From Dehalococcoidia bacterium (GTDB taxonomy: Bacteria > Chloroflexota > Dehalococcoidia > UBA2979), in contig JAIBBD010000011.1 in NCBI GenBank assembly GCA_019694855.1, positions 1-48,777 on the forward strand: a DNA stretch of 48,777 nt. Direction: 5' to 3'. Every line of letters begins with the position of its first letter. Position 1 is the stretch's first letter. Made by a program: the position numbers and the translations under genes. Under the pieces are notes generated by a model. The model saw only the letters and a list, made by a program, of their open reading frames with translations. It searched no databases and had not been told where the DNA came from. Positions 1 to 7,012 of this stretch are shown piece after piece.

Positions 1-116
1 GCGAGGGGCGGAAGCTGGGGCACGTGACGGTGCGGGCCTCGGATGCGGAGGCGCTGAGCGCGCTGGTGACTCCGCTGGGCGCGGTGGGGTTCGAGGTCGG
101 GCTGACGCCTCGGTAG
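1..116 (+). CDS. purK: PurK C-terminal end (5-(carboxyamino)imidazole ribonucleotide synthase), partial
   Basis: The window opens inside a + strand frame that ends with TAG at 114-116. The last 37 residues read EGRKLGHVTV, then an acidic-Ala helix and a short tail. The GRK-(L/M)-GHV-T-V string near the C-terminus is characteristic of the ATP-grasp enzyme PurK, which carboxylates AIR with ATP and bicarbonate in purine synthesis. PurT has a related C-terminus and is the main alternative. Only the tail is visible, so neither start nor active site can be checked. Confidence 0.65.
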   Translation, partial: EGRKLGHVTVRASDAEALSALVTPLGAVGFEVGLTPR

Positions 117-124
117 GTCCGGGG

Positions 125-346
125 CTAGCCGGCGGCCTTGCGCGTCCCGGCGGGCGCGAGGGAGTCGAGCAGACGGCGGGTGGCCGCGGCGACTTCGTCG
201 ACGGCGGCCTCGAACACCTCGGCGTTGGCGCGCGAGGGGGCGCGGTAGCCGCTGAGCTTGCGGACGTACTGGAGGGCGGCGGCGCGGACTTCGTCGTCGG
301 TGGCAGGCTGGTCGGGTCGGCGGAGGGTCTGGATGCTGCGGCACAT
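125..346 (-). CDS. DUF2277 family small protein
   Basis: A 73-residue protein starting MCRSIQTLRRP, with the core LQYVRKLSGYRAPSRAN followed by FEAAVDEVAAATRRLLDSL. The MCRSI(K/Q)TLR start and the YVRK(L/V)SG(Y/F)R motif are the hallmark of DUF2277, an uncharacterised family common in actinobacteria and Chloroflexota. I chose the ATG at 344-346 because it gives the family's usual N-terminus. The frame stays open upstream, and no convincing Shine-Dalgarno site is visible. It converges on purK, with 8 bases between the two stop codons. The function is unknown. The length matches the family. Confidence 0.8.
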   Translation of the reverse strand: MCRSIQTLRRPDQPATDDEVRAAALQYVRKLSGYRAPSRANAEVFEAAVDEVAAATRRLLDSLAPAGTRKAAG

Positions 347-442
347 GCGGTCACCGTAGCACATTCGCGTTGGGCCTCGGCGGGCGGAGACGCCTCGATG
401 GACTCGCCCGGGACGGGGGGCGGCGGTAGAATCGGAGGACGT

Positions 443-517
443 GGCAGGGTAGCTCAGTGGTAGAGCAGGGGACTCATAAGCCCTTGGTCGGCGGTTCAAA
501 TCCGCCCCCTGCTACCA
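443..517 (+). tRNA. tRNA with anticodon CAT (elongator Met, or Ile2)
   Basis: Full cloverleaf of 75 nt with encoded CCA (515-517). Acceptor stem 443-449 pairs with 507-513, with G-T as the first pair. The D arm is GCTC/GAGC, anticodon CAT is at 475-477 in loop CTCATAA, and the T arm is GGCGG/CCGCC around TTCAAAT. The last anticodon-stem pair is an A-G mismatch (472/480). Annotation software would call this tRNA-Met. The arm sequences (AGCAGG...GACTCATAA...CTTGGTC) also resemble tRNA-Ile2, whose C34 is modified by TilS to read AUA, so the identity is open. Confidence 0.93.
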
Positions 518-533
518 AACGTACTGTTGGCGA

Positions 534-562
534 GGCGGTCCGAGCGGGCCGCCTTCTTTGTT
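534..562 (+). terminator. Intrinsic terminator after the tRNA
   Basis: GGCGGTCC at 534-541, loop GAGC, GGGCCGCC at 546-553 form an 8-bp stem with one G-T pair. The T-rich tail TTCTTTGTT follows immediately. It lies 16 nt past the tRNA CCA. Confidence 0.8.
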
Positions 563-616
563 AGGCAGCGAGACAGCGACGGCTCGCACGCCCGGTGAGG
601 GGCACGAGGCCGACAA

Positions 617-628
617 GAACATTTGTTC
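617..628. promoter_or_regulatory. GAAC-N4-GTTC palindrome (LexA/Cheo-box-like) upstream of the HTH-ImmA unit
   Basis: GAACATTTGTTC is a 12-bp palindrome with arms GAACA/TGTTC. It matches the core GAAC-N4-GTTC of the Gram-positive-type LexA box. Its right half (TTGTTC, 623-628) could itself be a -35 element, with TAAAAC at 645-650 as the -10. A second possible promoter starts at 654. Binding by LexA or by the HTH protein encoded downstream is inference. Confidence 0.5.
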
Positions 629-653
629 AGTCATAGATAATGAATAAAACATC

Positions 654-682
654 TTGACTTTGCCGGGGTACGGCGATAGCGT
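654..682 (+). promoter_or_regulatory. Candidate sigma-70-type promoter for the 712-2491 operon
   Basis: TTGACT at 654-659 is a near-consensus -35. TAGCGT at 677-682 sits 17 bp downstream as a weak -10. The preceding 40 bases are AT-rich, unlike the surroundings. The gene at 712 follows after GGAGG at 702-706. Confidence 0.45.
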
Positions 683-711
683 GGCTGTCAGACTCCCCGT
701 CGGAGGCCGAA

Positions 712-1419
712 ATGGTCAGAAGCCTGCAGCACGCGCGGGTCGCACTCGCCTTCATCGAGCCGAAGCTCGCCGAGGTCGTGGAGTGTGCGTGGCACGATTA
801 TGAGATGCAGTATCGTCAAGTGCGACACATCCATCGGCTCGGCGCGCAGGCCACCGTGATCCACAGTCTGATGGTGCATCATGCGCGTCGTGTGCTCGCG
901 GGGCTCCCCGGGGTGACATTCCGCGACGACGGGCAGTTGTTCATCGTCTCGATCCGCGACGAGTGGGTTATCAAGTTGAGGAAATTCTCCGCCGGCCTAC
1001 TTGTCGCGAACAACGCCACACAATATGCGCTTGACTTCGTAGAGCAGGCTCCAGGATCGGTCTATCAGATCGAGCTCTTCTCCCTCGACCCCCCGACCCA
1101 CGTCCACGTCGGGTACCGGCTGAACAAGACCAAGACCGGCATCCGGTCCATACACGTCGTCTGCCCAAACGGTGCAGACGGCAACTACTGGGACTACGAA
1201 CTCGAACGCAGTGCCGCGGCAGGCACTCCCCAGGTGTCTCGCCCACTCTCGCCCGCCGCCGGTGGAATCGCGCCAGCCTCCAAGAGGCGCGTGTCACCGC
1301 GTCAGATACCACCGGATCGGTCTCGCGTGCGTCCGGTCGCCGAGAAAGAGGCACGCGCCAAAGAACAGAAGGAAGAGCAGGCAGGGGATTCCAATGAGGG
1401 GGACGCGCGGACCAGCTAG
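712..1419 (+). CDS. Uncharacterised protein paired with an HTH-ImmA/IrrE metallopeptidase
   Basis: A 235-residue soluble protein. The start ATG follows GGAGG by 5 nt. A helical N-terminal half (residues 1-65) leads into a beta-rich core around 70-165 with the segments GQLFIVSIRDEWVIKLRKF, ATQYALDF and YRLNKTKTGIRSIHVVCPNG. The last 70 residues are Pro/Arg/Lys/Glu-rich and probably disordered. I recognise this from memory only as a type of hypothetical protein found next to XRE-ImmA genes, not as a named family. The next gene starts inside its last 26 bases in another frame, so the two are translationally coupled. Codon use is less GC-biased than in the neighbours, consistent with recent acquisition next to the tRNA. 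It could be a toxin, a protease substrate or a sensor partner; nothing in the sequence decides this. Confidence 0.75.
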   Translation: MVRSLQHARVALAFIEPKLAEVVECAWHDYEMQYRQVRHIHRLGAQATVIHSLMVHHARRVLAGLPGVTFRDDGQLFIVSIRDEWVIKLRKFSAGLLVANNATQYALDFVEQAPGSVYQIELFSLDPPTHVHVGYRLNKTKTGIRSIHVVCPNGADGNYWDYELERSAAAGTPQVSRPLSPAAGGIAPASKRRVSPRQIPPDRSRVRPVAEKEARAKEQKEEQAGDSNEGDARTS

Positions 1420-2491
1420 CCTCAGTCGGACGTTCAATCCGACGATGCTGGCCCTAGCACGTGAGTCACGAGGAGAGACGCAAAGCGGCCTCGCCCGCAC
1501 GATTGGGATCACACAGGGGCACATCTCGCGGATCGAGGCCGGGCAAAGTCCAGCGTCAGACGCGATCATCTCAGATGTCGTGGATGCCCTCGGCTATCCG
1601 GAGCACTTCTTTTTCATGGACGAGCCCGTGTATGGCCCCGGCGTCAGCGAATTCTTCCACCGAAAACACAACACTTCGACCAAGGTGTTGAATAGAATGC
1701 ACGCCAATCTGAATGTGCGGCGCATTCATGTCGCGCGTCTAATGGCCGCAGCCGAACTCAATTCGGAGAACATCCCGCGCCTGAACCCGAGGGATTTTGG
1801 ATCACCGGAAGCAGTTGCGAGAGCAATCCGATCAACGTGGAATCTACCCCCTGGGCCGGTCGAGGACCTGACATCTGCGGTGGAGGATGCTGGGGGCATC
1901 GTACTCCACTGTGATTTCGGGACACGAGATGTTGACGGCGTTAGCAGATGGATTCCGGGGCTGCCTCCGATGTTCTTCCTGAACAGGGATATGCCGGGAG
2001 ATCGCATGCGCCTAACGCTTGCTCACGAACTCGGTCACGTCGTAATGCACCGGGCGCCAAGGCCGGAAATGGAAGAAGAAGCGTATTCGTTCGGACGCGA
2101 ACTACTGATGCCGGAGGATGAAATACGTCCACACTTCCAGCGGGTCACGGTGCATAGCTTGGCCGAGATGAAACCGTTCTGGAGAGTGTCGATGGCGGCG
2201 TTGCTTTATTGCGCCGGTGAGCTCGGCGCAATCTCAGAGAGGCAGCGACGGACACTGTATATGCAGCTCGGAAGCCGAGGGTTTAGGCGGCAGGAACCTC
2301 CGGAACTCGATGTCCCCATCGAAAAGCCGACTCTACTCCAAGAGATCGTCCAGATGCATCAGAATGATCTGGGATATACCGTCGATGAACTTGCGGATCT
2401 ACTGGCTTTGAAAACGGAGGAGATGCTTTCGCTCTACGACGTAACCATGACGCACGAGGAACGACGGCGCAGACTGCGCGCAGTGGGATAG
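1394..2491 (+). CDS. XRE-family HTH plus ImmA/IrrE (COG2856) zinc metallopeptidase
   Basis: A 365-residue fusion. Residues about 15-70 form a Cro/C1-type HTH (ESRGETQSGLARTIGIT then GHISRIEAG). Residues about 140-240 are an ImmA/IrrE peptidase with zinc motif HELGH at 211-215 (preceded by RLTLA) and an acidic helix EEEAYSFGRELLMP that would supply the third ligand. Proteins of this class cleave or sequester partner repressors or toxins (ImmA/ImmR, IrrE/DdrO). I chose the ATG at 1394 because CAGGGG lies just upstream and the HTH then begins at the right distance; the frame extends upstream without a better start. It overlaps the upstream gene by 26 nt, so the pair acts as one unit, probably self-regulated through its HTH. 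Confidence 0.88.
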   Translation: MRGTRGPASLSRTFNPTMLALARESRGETQSGLARTIGITQGHISRIEAGQSPASDAIISDVVDALGYPEHFFFMDEPVYGPGVSEFFHRKHNTSTKVLNRMHANLNVRRIHVARLMAAAELNSENIPRLNPRDFGSPEAVARAIRSTWNLPPGPVEDLTSAVEDAGGIVLHCDFGTRDVDGVSRWIPGLPPMFFLNRDMPGDRMRLTLAHELGHVVMHRAPRPEMEEEAYSFGRELLMPEDEIRPHFQRVTVHSLAEMKPFWRVSMAALLYCAGELGAISERQRRTLYMQLGSRGFRRQEPPELDVPIEKPTLLQEIVQMHQNDLGYTVDELADLLALKTEEMLSLYDVTMTHEERRRRLRAVG

Positions 2492-2651
2492 TACGGTCTG
2501 CAATGCGCGCGATTCTACGTCTGCAAGGTGTGACCCGCGGCAGCCTGGCAGGGTAACGCGGGACGGCTCTGGTGGTCGCGGTGATGGGGGATCCAAAGGT
2601 GGCGCGTCTCGTTTTTGGAGTGCGTCCGCGCGGCTTCGCGCCGGTGGCTAA

Positions 2652-3497
2652 ATGACCTCTCACTCCAACACGCAGCCGTCACCGCTGCTCGAGACGTTTG
2701 AGCGGTTCTTTCGCATCAAGAGCGCGGCCGATGTCGAGGGGACGATGGGGTTCTTCTCCTCGGGGTTGGTGACGTATACGGACGCGACGCTGGGGTGGGG
2801 CCTCGATGGGTTCGAGGCGTTGCGGGGGTTGTTCGCGCAGTACATGCCTACGTGGCCGTCGACGGCGCGGTCGTATCAGACGGGGGTGCTGGCGGGGGAG
2901 TCGAGCGCGCTGGTGCGGATGGTGGATACGCCGGAGCTGTTCGGCGGGGAGCTGCGCATCCTCGGTGCGGTCGACTTCGTCGAGGGGCAGATCGTGCGGT
3001 GGGTGGACTACTGGGACAGCTTCTTCTTCGACACGGCGGCGTACGAGTCGATGCGGACGCCTGAGGAGTCGTTCCCGCGGGACCTAAAGGAGTCGCGGGT
3101 GCCCTCGCAGGCCGCGCCGGAGCTGGTCGAGGTGGCGACGGCGGTGCAGCGGGGGTTCGCGGCGGCGGATGCGGCGGGGGTGGCGGCGTTGCTGCATCCG
3201 GACGTGCTGTTCGAAGACATGGCGCTGCGGGCGCAGCTGGTGGGGCGGGCGGAGGCGACGCGGTACCTCGAGCGGGTGCTGGCTGGGGCGCCGTACGGCG
3301 CGGGGAGCCGGTTGCGGCACGTGGTGGGGGGCGCCTCGGGCGGCGGGTTCGAGTGGACGGCCGCGGACGGGCTCGTGGGGATCACCGCGTTGGAGCTGGA
3401 CGGGGCGGGGCTGGTGACGCGGCTGACCTCGGTGTATGACTCGCGGCAACTGGCGGCGGAGCGGCGGGCGGCGCTGGTCATGGCGGCGGGCAGCTAG
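2652..3497 (+). CDS. Tandem SnoaL-like/NTF2-fold protein
   Basis: A 281-residue protein with two NTF2-like alpha+beta cone domains in tandem, about residues 8-135 and 157-270. Each begins with a helix (TFERFFRIKSAADVEGTM; VQRGFAAADAAGVAALL), continues with an F-x-(D/S)-GL- or LFEDM-type strand, and ends with an R/D-rich sheet (IVRWVDYWDSFFFDT; VTRLTSVYDS). SnoaL-like proteins are small-molecule isomerases, hydrolases or binding proteins. Neither copy shows a clearly diagnostic catalytic set. The fusion of two copies is the main oddity. It appears to be monocistronic. A hairpin spans its stop codon. Confidence 0.72.
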   Translation: MTSHSNTQPSPLLETFERFFRIKSAADVEGTMGFFSSGLVTYTDATLGWGLDGFEALRGLFAQYMPTWPSTARSYQTGVLAGESSALVRMVDTPELFGGELRILGAVDFVEGQIVRWVDYWDSFFFDTAAYESMRTPEESFPRDLKESRVPSQAAPELVEVATAVQRGFAAADAAGVAALLHPDVLFEDMALRAQLVGRAEATRYLERVLAGAPYGAGSRLRHVVGGASGGGFEWTAADGLVGITALELDGAGLVTRLTSVYDSRQLAAERRAALVMAAGS

Positions 3498-3508
3498 CTG
3501 CTGCCCGC
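3486..3508 (+). other. Hairpin across the stop codon of the SnoaL-like gene
   Basis: GCGGGCAGC (3486-3494) and GCTGCCCGC (3500-3508) form a perfect 9-bp stem. The loop TAGCT contains the TAG stop codon. No T-tract follows, so it is more likely an mRNA-stability hairpin than a terminator. Confidence 0.5.
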
Positions 3509-3520
3509 GCGACGGAGGCC

Positions 3521-3570
3521 CCCCACCCTTCCCCGAAACGGCGAAGGGATCGGCGGCGGTGGGGTTCTTC
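3521..3570 (+). terminator. Nested hairpin, possible terminator
   Basis: CCCCACC (3521-3527) pairs with GGTGGGG (3558-3564). An inner CCCTTC/GAAGGG stem lies between them, and TTCTTC follows. It is imperfect, but well placed between two genes. Confidence 0.4.
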
Positions 3571-3662
3571 GCCTCGGGCCTCGCGCGCTCTATAGGCCAA
3601 TCGTGATGACGGGACGTATCATCCGCGCGGACGGATGGCTCGGTGGGGGGGGGAGGACACGG

Positions 3663-5078
3663 ATGGCGCTGGGGTATGACCTCGAACGGATGCTGAACCC
3701 TCGGACGGTGGCGGTCATCGGGGACGCGAAGGTGCGCAACTACCGGTGGATCCGGTCGCTGAGCACGTTCACGGGCAAGGTGTATTCGGTGCAGATCGAC
3801 CCGAAGGAGATCCCCGGGATCGAGGAGCTGGGGGTGCCGAACTACACGAGCCTCCTCGAAGTGCCGGACGAGATCGACTACGCGCTCGTGGCGGTGCCGC
3901 GCGTGGCGGCGGCAGTAGTACTGCGTGACTGCATCGCGAAAGGCGTGGGCGGGGTGGGGATGTTCACCTCGGGGTTCGCGGAGACGGACACCGAGGAGGG
4001 GCGCGCGCAGCAGCAGCGGATCACGGAGATGGCGCGCGAGGCGAAGCTACCGCTGATCGGGCCGAACTGCATGGGGCTGTACCATCCGGGCCTCGGCGTG
4101 CGGTTCATGGAGAACCAGCCGGCTGGATTCGAGGGCGACGTCACGTTCCTGTCGCAGAGCGGCGGGCACGCCGTGGACTTCTCGATGGCCGCGCACGCCT
4201 CAGGGGTGCCGGTGCGGATGGCGATCAGCTTTGGGAACGGGGTGATCCTCGAGAACGCGGACTACCTCGAGTACTTCGCGCTGGACGAGGCGACCCGCTA
4301 TATCGCGATGTATGTGGAGGGGCTGCGCGACGGGCCTCGATTCTTCGCGGCGCTGCGGGAGGCGGCGCGGCGGAAGCCGGTGGTGCTGTGGAAGGGCGGG
4401 CTGACGGACGCGGGCGGGCGAGCGACCTCGTCACACACCGCCTCGCTGGCGGGGGCGGCCGAGGTCTGGGACGCCGTGTTCCGGCAGACGGGCGCGATCC
4501 CGGTGACCTCGGTGCTCGAAATGGTGGACGTGCTGAAGGGCCTGCGGCTGTGGCCGCGCTTCAGCGGGAACGGCGTGGGGCTCACGGGCGGATCGGGCGG
4601 GCAGTCGGTTGCGATGGCGGACGTGTTCTCGCGGGCGGGGATGCGGGTGCCGGCGCTGTCCGAGGCGTCACGGGAGCGCCTCGCGAGCTGGTTCAGCCTC
4701 GTGGGGGCGAGCTTCAACAACCCGGTGGACATGGGGTCGAACCGCAGCGAGATGGACACGATCCTCGATGTGCTGGCGGAGGACCCCAGCATCGATTCGC
4801 TGGTGATGCAGGTGCGGCCCGGGTCGGGGGACGCGGCAGACCAGGAACGTCTCGATGGGCAGTTGGCGGCGCTCAAGCGGCTGCGGGAGCGAAGCGGGAA
4901 ACCGGTCAGCGCGCTCACTTCGTCGTCGATGCCGCTGGAGGACGGGCCGGCGGTCGCGGACCTCGATGGGCGGCTACGGGAGATCGGAGTAGCGGCGTAC
5001 CCGACGTACGAGCGGGCGGCCATCGCCATGCGGAAGGTGCTGAACTACTACGAGTTTAGGGACAGCCTCGAGGGGTGA
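3663..5078 (+). CDS. ADP-forming acyl-CoA synthetase alpha-subunit-like protein
   Basis: A 471-residue protein. It has an N-terminal CoA-binding Rossmann domain (residues about 5-140: LNPRTVAVIGDAKVRN, then LIGPNCMGLYHP near 135) and two succinyl-CoA-ligase-like flavodoxin domains. The phosphohistidine motif is present as SSHTASLAG. This family (acetate- or acyl-CoA ligase, NDP-forming) interconverts acyl-CoA, ADP and Pi with acid, CoA and ATP. The ATP-grasp beta part is absent, and no beta gene is adjacent, so the partner must be encoded elsewhere. I chose the ATG at 3663, preceded by a GGGGAGG-type site, over the upstream ATG at 3603 because it begins exactly at the family's usual MxxxxxLERMLNPRT start. 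Confidence 0.85.
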   Translation: MALGYDLERMLNPRTVAVIGDAKVRNYRWIRSLSTFTGKVYSVQIDPKEIPGIEELGVPNYTSLLEVPDEIDYALVAVPRVAAAVVLRDCIAKGVGGVGMFTSGFAETDTEEGRAQQQRITEMAREAKLPLIGPNCMGLYHPGLGVRFMENQPAGFEGDVTFLSQSGGHAVDFSMAAHASGVPVRMAISFGNGVILENADYLEYFALDEATRYIAMYVEGLRDGPRFFAALREAARRKPVVLWKGGLTDAGGRATSSHTASLAGAAEVWDAVFRQTGAIPVTSVLEMVDVLKGLRLWPRFSGNGVGLTGGSGGQSVAMADVFSRAGMRVPALSEASRERLASWFSLVGASFNNPVDMGSNRSEMDTILDVLAEDPSIDSLVMQVRPGSGDAADQERLDGQLAALKRLRERSGKPVSALTSSSMPLEDGPAVADLDGRLREIGVAAYPTYERAAIAMRKVLNYYEFRDSLEG

Positions 5079-5192
5079 GTCCCCAGCAGCGGCGGGGCCG
5101 AAGGGCCCTCCCGTGACGGGCCGTTGGACACTGCGAGTGGCGGCGCTCACGTGCGAGACTACGCCCCACCGCTGAGGATCGAGGAGTTGCAG

Positions 5193-5909
5193 ATGTTTGC
5201 TCGAGTCTTGGTACCGCTCGATGAGTCGCCGCACGCGGAGCGTGCGCTCAGCTATGCCCAGAGCATTCTCAACCAAAACGGTGGGCAGCTGACGCTGCTG
5301 ACGGTGGTACACACGCCACCGGCCGCGAATCCGAGTGACCCGATCGCGCGGCTGCAGGCGGAACGGCCGGAGCGCGCCCGACAGTACCTGCTCGAGCGCG
5401 CCGAGGTGCTGCGCGGCGCCGGGCTCAAGGTCGAGACGAAGGTCATCGAGGGTGGCGACACTGCGGAACATATCGTGGAGCTGGCGACCACGGAGCAGTC
5501 CGAGGTGATCGTGATGAGCACGCACGGCCTGGGCGCGAGCGGGCGGTATGCCCTCGGAAGCGTGGCGCTCAAGGTGCTGATGACCGCGCCATGCCCGGTG
5601 TTCATGGCTCGGATCCAGGAGGCATGGGACATCTCGCCTGACGGGCAGATCACCACCGAGGCCGAAGCCGACGTCGGGCGGGCCGAGACCGGCGAGGAGC
5701 GCTGGCTCGCCGAGCGGCTGGCGGAGGTGGACGCCGAGATCGCTCGGCTGGACGCCCGGGCACCCGTGCTGAGCGACCAGGTGGCGAACGCTTCGCACGC
5801 ATCGCACGAGCAGGCGAAGTGGACGACGCTGTGGGACCTGCGACAGCGGGCGCTGCTGCTGGAGGAGCGCGAGTCGATCCTGCGGGCGCGGCAGGCGCTC
5901 ACGGCGTAG
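5193..5909 (+). CDS. Universal stress protein with C-terminal helical extension
   Basis: A 238-residue protein. Residues 1-140 form one UspA domain: the start MFARVLVPLDESPHAERAL, the late strand SEVIVMSTHGLGASGR, and YALGSVALKVLMTAPCPVFM. The G-2x-G-9x-G-(S/T) nucleotide-binding pattern is present, so it belongs to the ATP-binding class. About 90 further residues are rich in Glu, Arg and Leu and look like an alpha-helical coiled-coil tail, which is unusual for a single-domain Usp. I chose the ATG at 5193, preceded by GAGGAG; a longer frame upstream looks non-coding. A role in stress survival is known for the family; the specific signal is not. Confidence 0.85.
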   Translation: MFARVLVPLDESPHAERALSYAQSILNQNGGQLTLLTVVHTPPAANPSDPIARLQAERPERARQYLLERAEVLRGAGLKVETKVIEGGDTAEHIVELATTEQSEVIVMSTHGLGASGRYALGSVALKVLMTAPCPVFMARIQEAWDISPDGQITTEAEADVGRAETGEERWLAERLAEVDAEIARLDARAPVLSDQVANASHASHEQAKWTTLWDLRQRALLLEERESILRARQALTA

Positions 5910-5932
5910 CACTCGGGTCGCCCTCGCCCGGC

Positions 5933-5956
5933 ACCAATGCGCCATACGGGCTCGTC
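5933..5956 (+). repeat. Diverged copy of the dus 5' coding segment
   Basis: In frame with the downstream dus gene, these 24 bases encode TNAPYGLV. Bases 6050-6073 inside dus encode TNAPYRLV. The two DNA segments agree at 19 of 24 positions, and most differences are synonymous. It looks like a remnant of an old duplication, or of a longer N-terminus. Confidence 0.4.
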
Positions 5957-5986
5957 CGAGACGCGGCGTGCCTCGATACTCGTTCG

Positions 5987-7003
5987 ATGCTGTCCATGCG
6001 CGACCTGATTGCGGCGGGGCCGGTGCGGCTCGCGCCGATGGCGAGCTACACCAACGCGCCGTATCGCCTCGTCGCGCGCGAGTGCGGGGCGGGGTTCTCG
6101 ACCAACGAGGAGATCGACGCGGCGGCGCTGCTCGGGATGGGCATGAGCAAAGCGGCGGTGTGGACGGCGATTGACCCGGGCGAGGGCCCGGTGGCGATGC
6201 AGCTGCTGGGCAACTCGGAGGAGACGCTGGTGCCGGCCGCGGTGCGGCTCGTCGAGGCGGGGGCCAGCGTCATCGACATCAACATGGGGTGCCCGGCCAA
6301 GAAGGCCGTGACGAAGGGCAAGGGTGCGGCGCTCATGCGCGACGTGCCCCGGACGGCGCGCATCCTCGGGGCGTTGCGGCGTGAGCTGACCGCCCTCGAT
6401 ATACCGCTGACGATCAAGATCCGCGGCGGATGGGACGACACGTGCCTGAACGCCGTCGAGGTGGCGCGAATGGCCGAGGACGTGGGCGTGGACGCCATCA
6501 CCGTGCATCCCCGAACGAGGTCGCAGCAGTACGCGGGGCGGGCACCGTGGGAGGTGATCGCGGACGTAGTGCGGGCGGTGCGCATCCCGGTGACGGGGAA
6601 CGGCGATGTCCGCTCGCTGGCGGAGGCGCAATGGATGATGGCGGCTACGGGCTGCCTCGGAGTGATGGTGGGGCGAGGGGCGCTCGGGCGGCCGTGGATG
6701 TTCGACCCGGAGCACGAGGCTCGCCCCGTCGGGGAGCGGCGCGCGCACGAGGCGGCGACCAGGCGGCGTCACCTGTCACTCATCGAGGCGATGCTGCCGC
6801 CTCGGGAGGCGCTGGTGCACACGCGACGGCAGTTGTCGCTGTACACGACCGGGCGCGTGGGGGCCGGAGTCGTGCGGGGTCGGATCTTCGAGGCGACCTC
6901 GATCGCGGAGGCGGGTGCGATCTTCGAAGCGTTCGAGGCGAAGGCGGCCGTTGGCCAAACGCCGGATGAGGGCGCGGTGCCGCTCGCGGGGGTCAGCGAC
7001 TAG
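5987..7003 (+). CDS. dus: tRNA-dihydrouridine synthase
   Basis: A 338-residue TIM-barrel flavoprotein that reduces uridine to dihydrouridine in tRNA D-loops with NADPH and FMN. The sequence shows VRLAPMASYTNAPYRLVAREC at the start, the DINMGCPAKKAV motif with the catalytic Cys, LTIKIRGGWDD, ITVHPRTRSQQYAG and VTGNGDVRS, and the FMN-phosphate end VMVGRGALGRPWMF. It is most like the DusB group. Two nearby ATG codons (5987 and 5996) are possible starts; neither has a clear Shine-Dalgarno site. The next gene begins 9 bases after its stop. Confidence 0.93.
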   Translation: MLSMRDLIAAGPVRLAPMASYTNAPYRLVARECGAGFSTNEEIDAAALLGMGMSKAAVWTAIDPGEGPVAMQLLGNSEETLVPAAVRLVEAGASVIDINMGCPAKKAVTKGKGAALMRDVPRTARILGALRRELTALDIPLTIKIRGGWDDTCLNAVEVARMAEDVGVDAITVHPRTRSQQYAGRAPWEVIADVVRAVRIPVTGNGDVRSLAEAQWMMAATGCLGVMVGRGALGRPWMFDPEHEARPVGERRAHEAATRRRHLSLIEAMLPPREALVHTRRQLSLYTTGRVGAGVVRGRIFEATSIAEAGAIFEAFEAKAAVGQTPDEGAVPLAGVSD

Positions 7004-7012
7004 ACTCCTCGG

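Noticed and set aside
442-2555. Ten-base repeat TGGCAGGGTA at the tRNA 5' end and again at 2546-2555, as an attachment-site pair flanking the ImmA unit
   Set aside because: Integrases duplicate the tRNA 3' part, not the 5' end. Ten bases is near chance level here, and no integrase gene is present.
2492-2651. Possible small gene between the ImmA unit and the SnoaL-like gene
   Set aside because: The 160 bases have no frame with a Shine-Dalgarno site and start. They hold only GC-rich spacer.
5252-6772. A 506-codon - strand frame across the UspA and dus genes
   Set aside because: It is opposite two well-supported proteins and has no recognisable domain.
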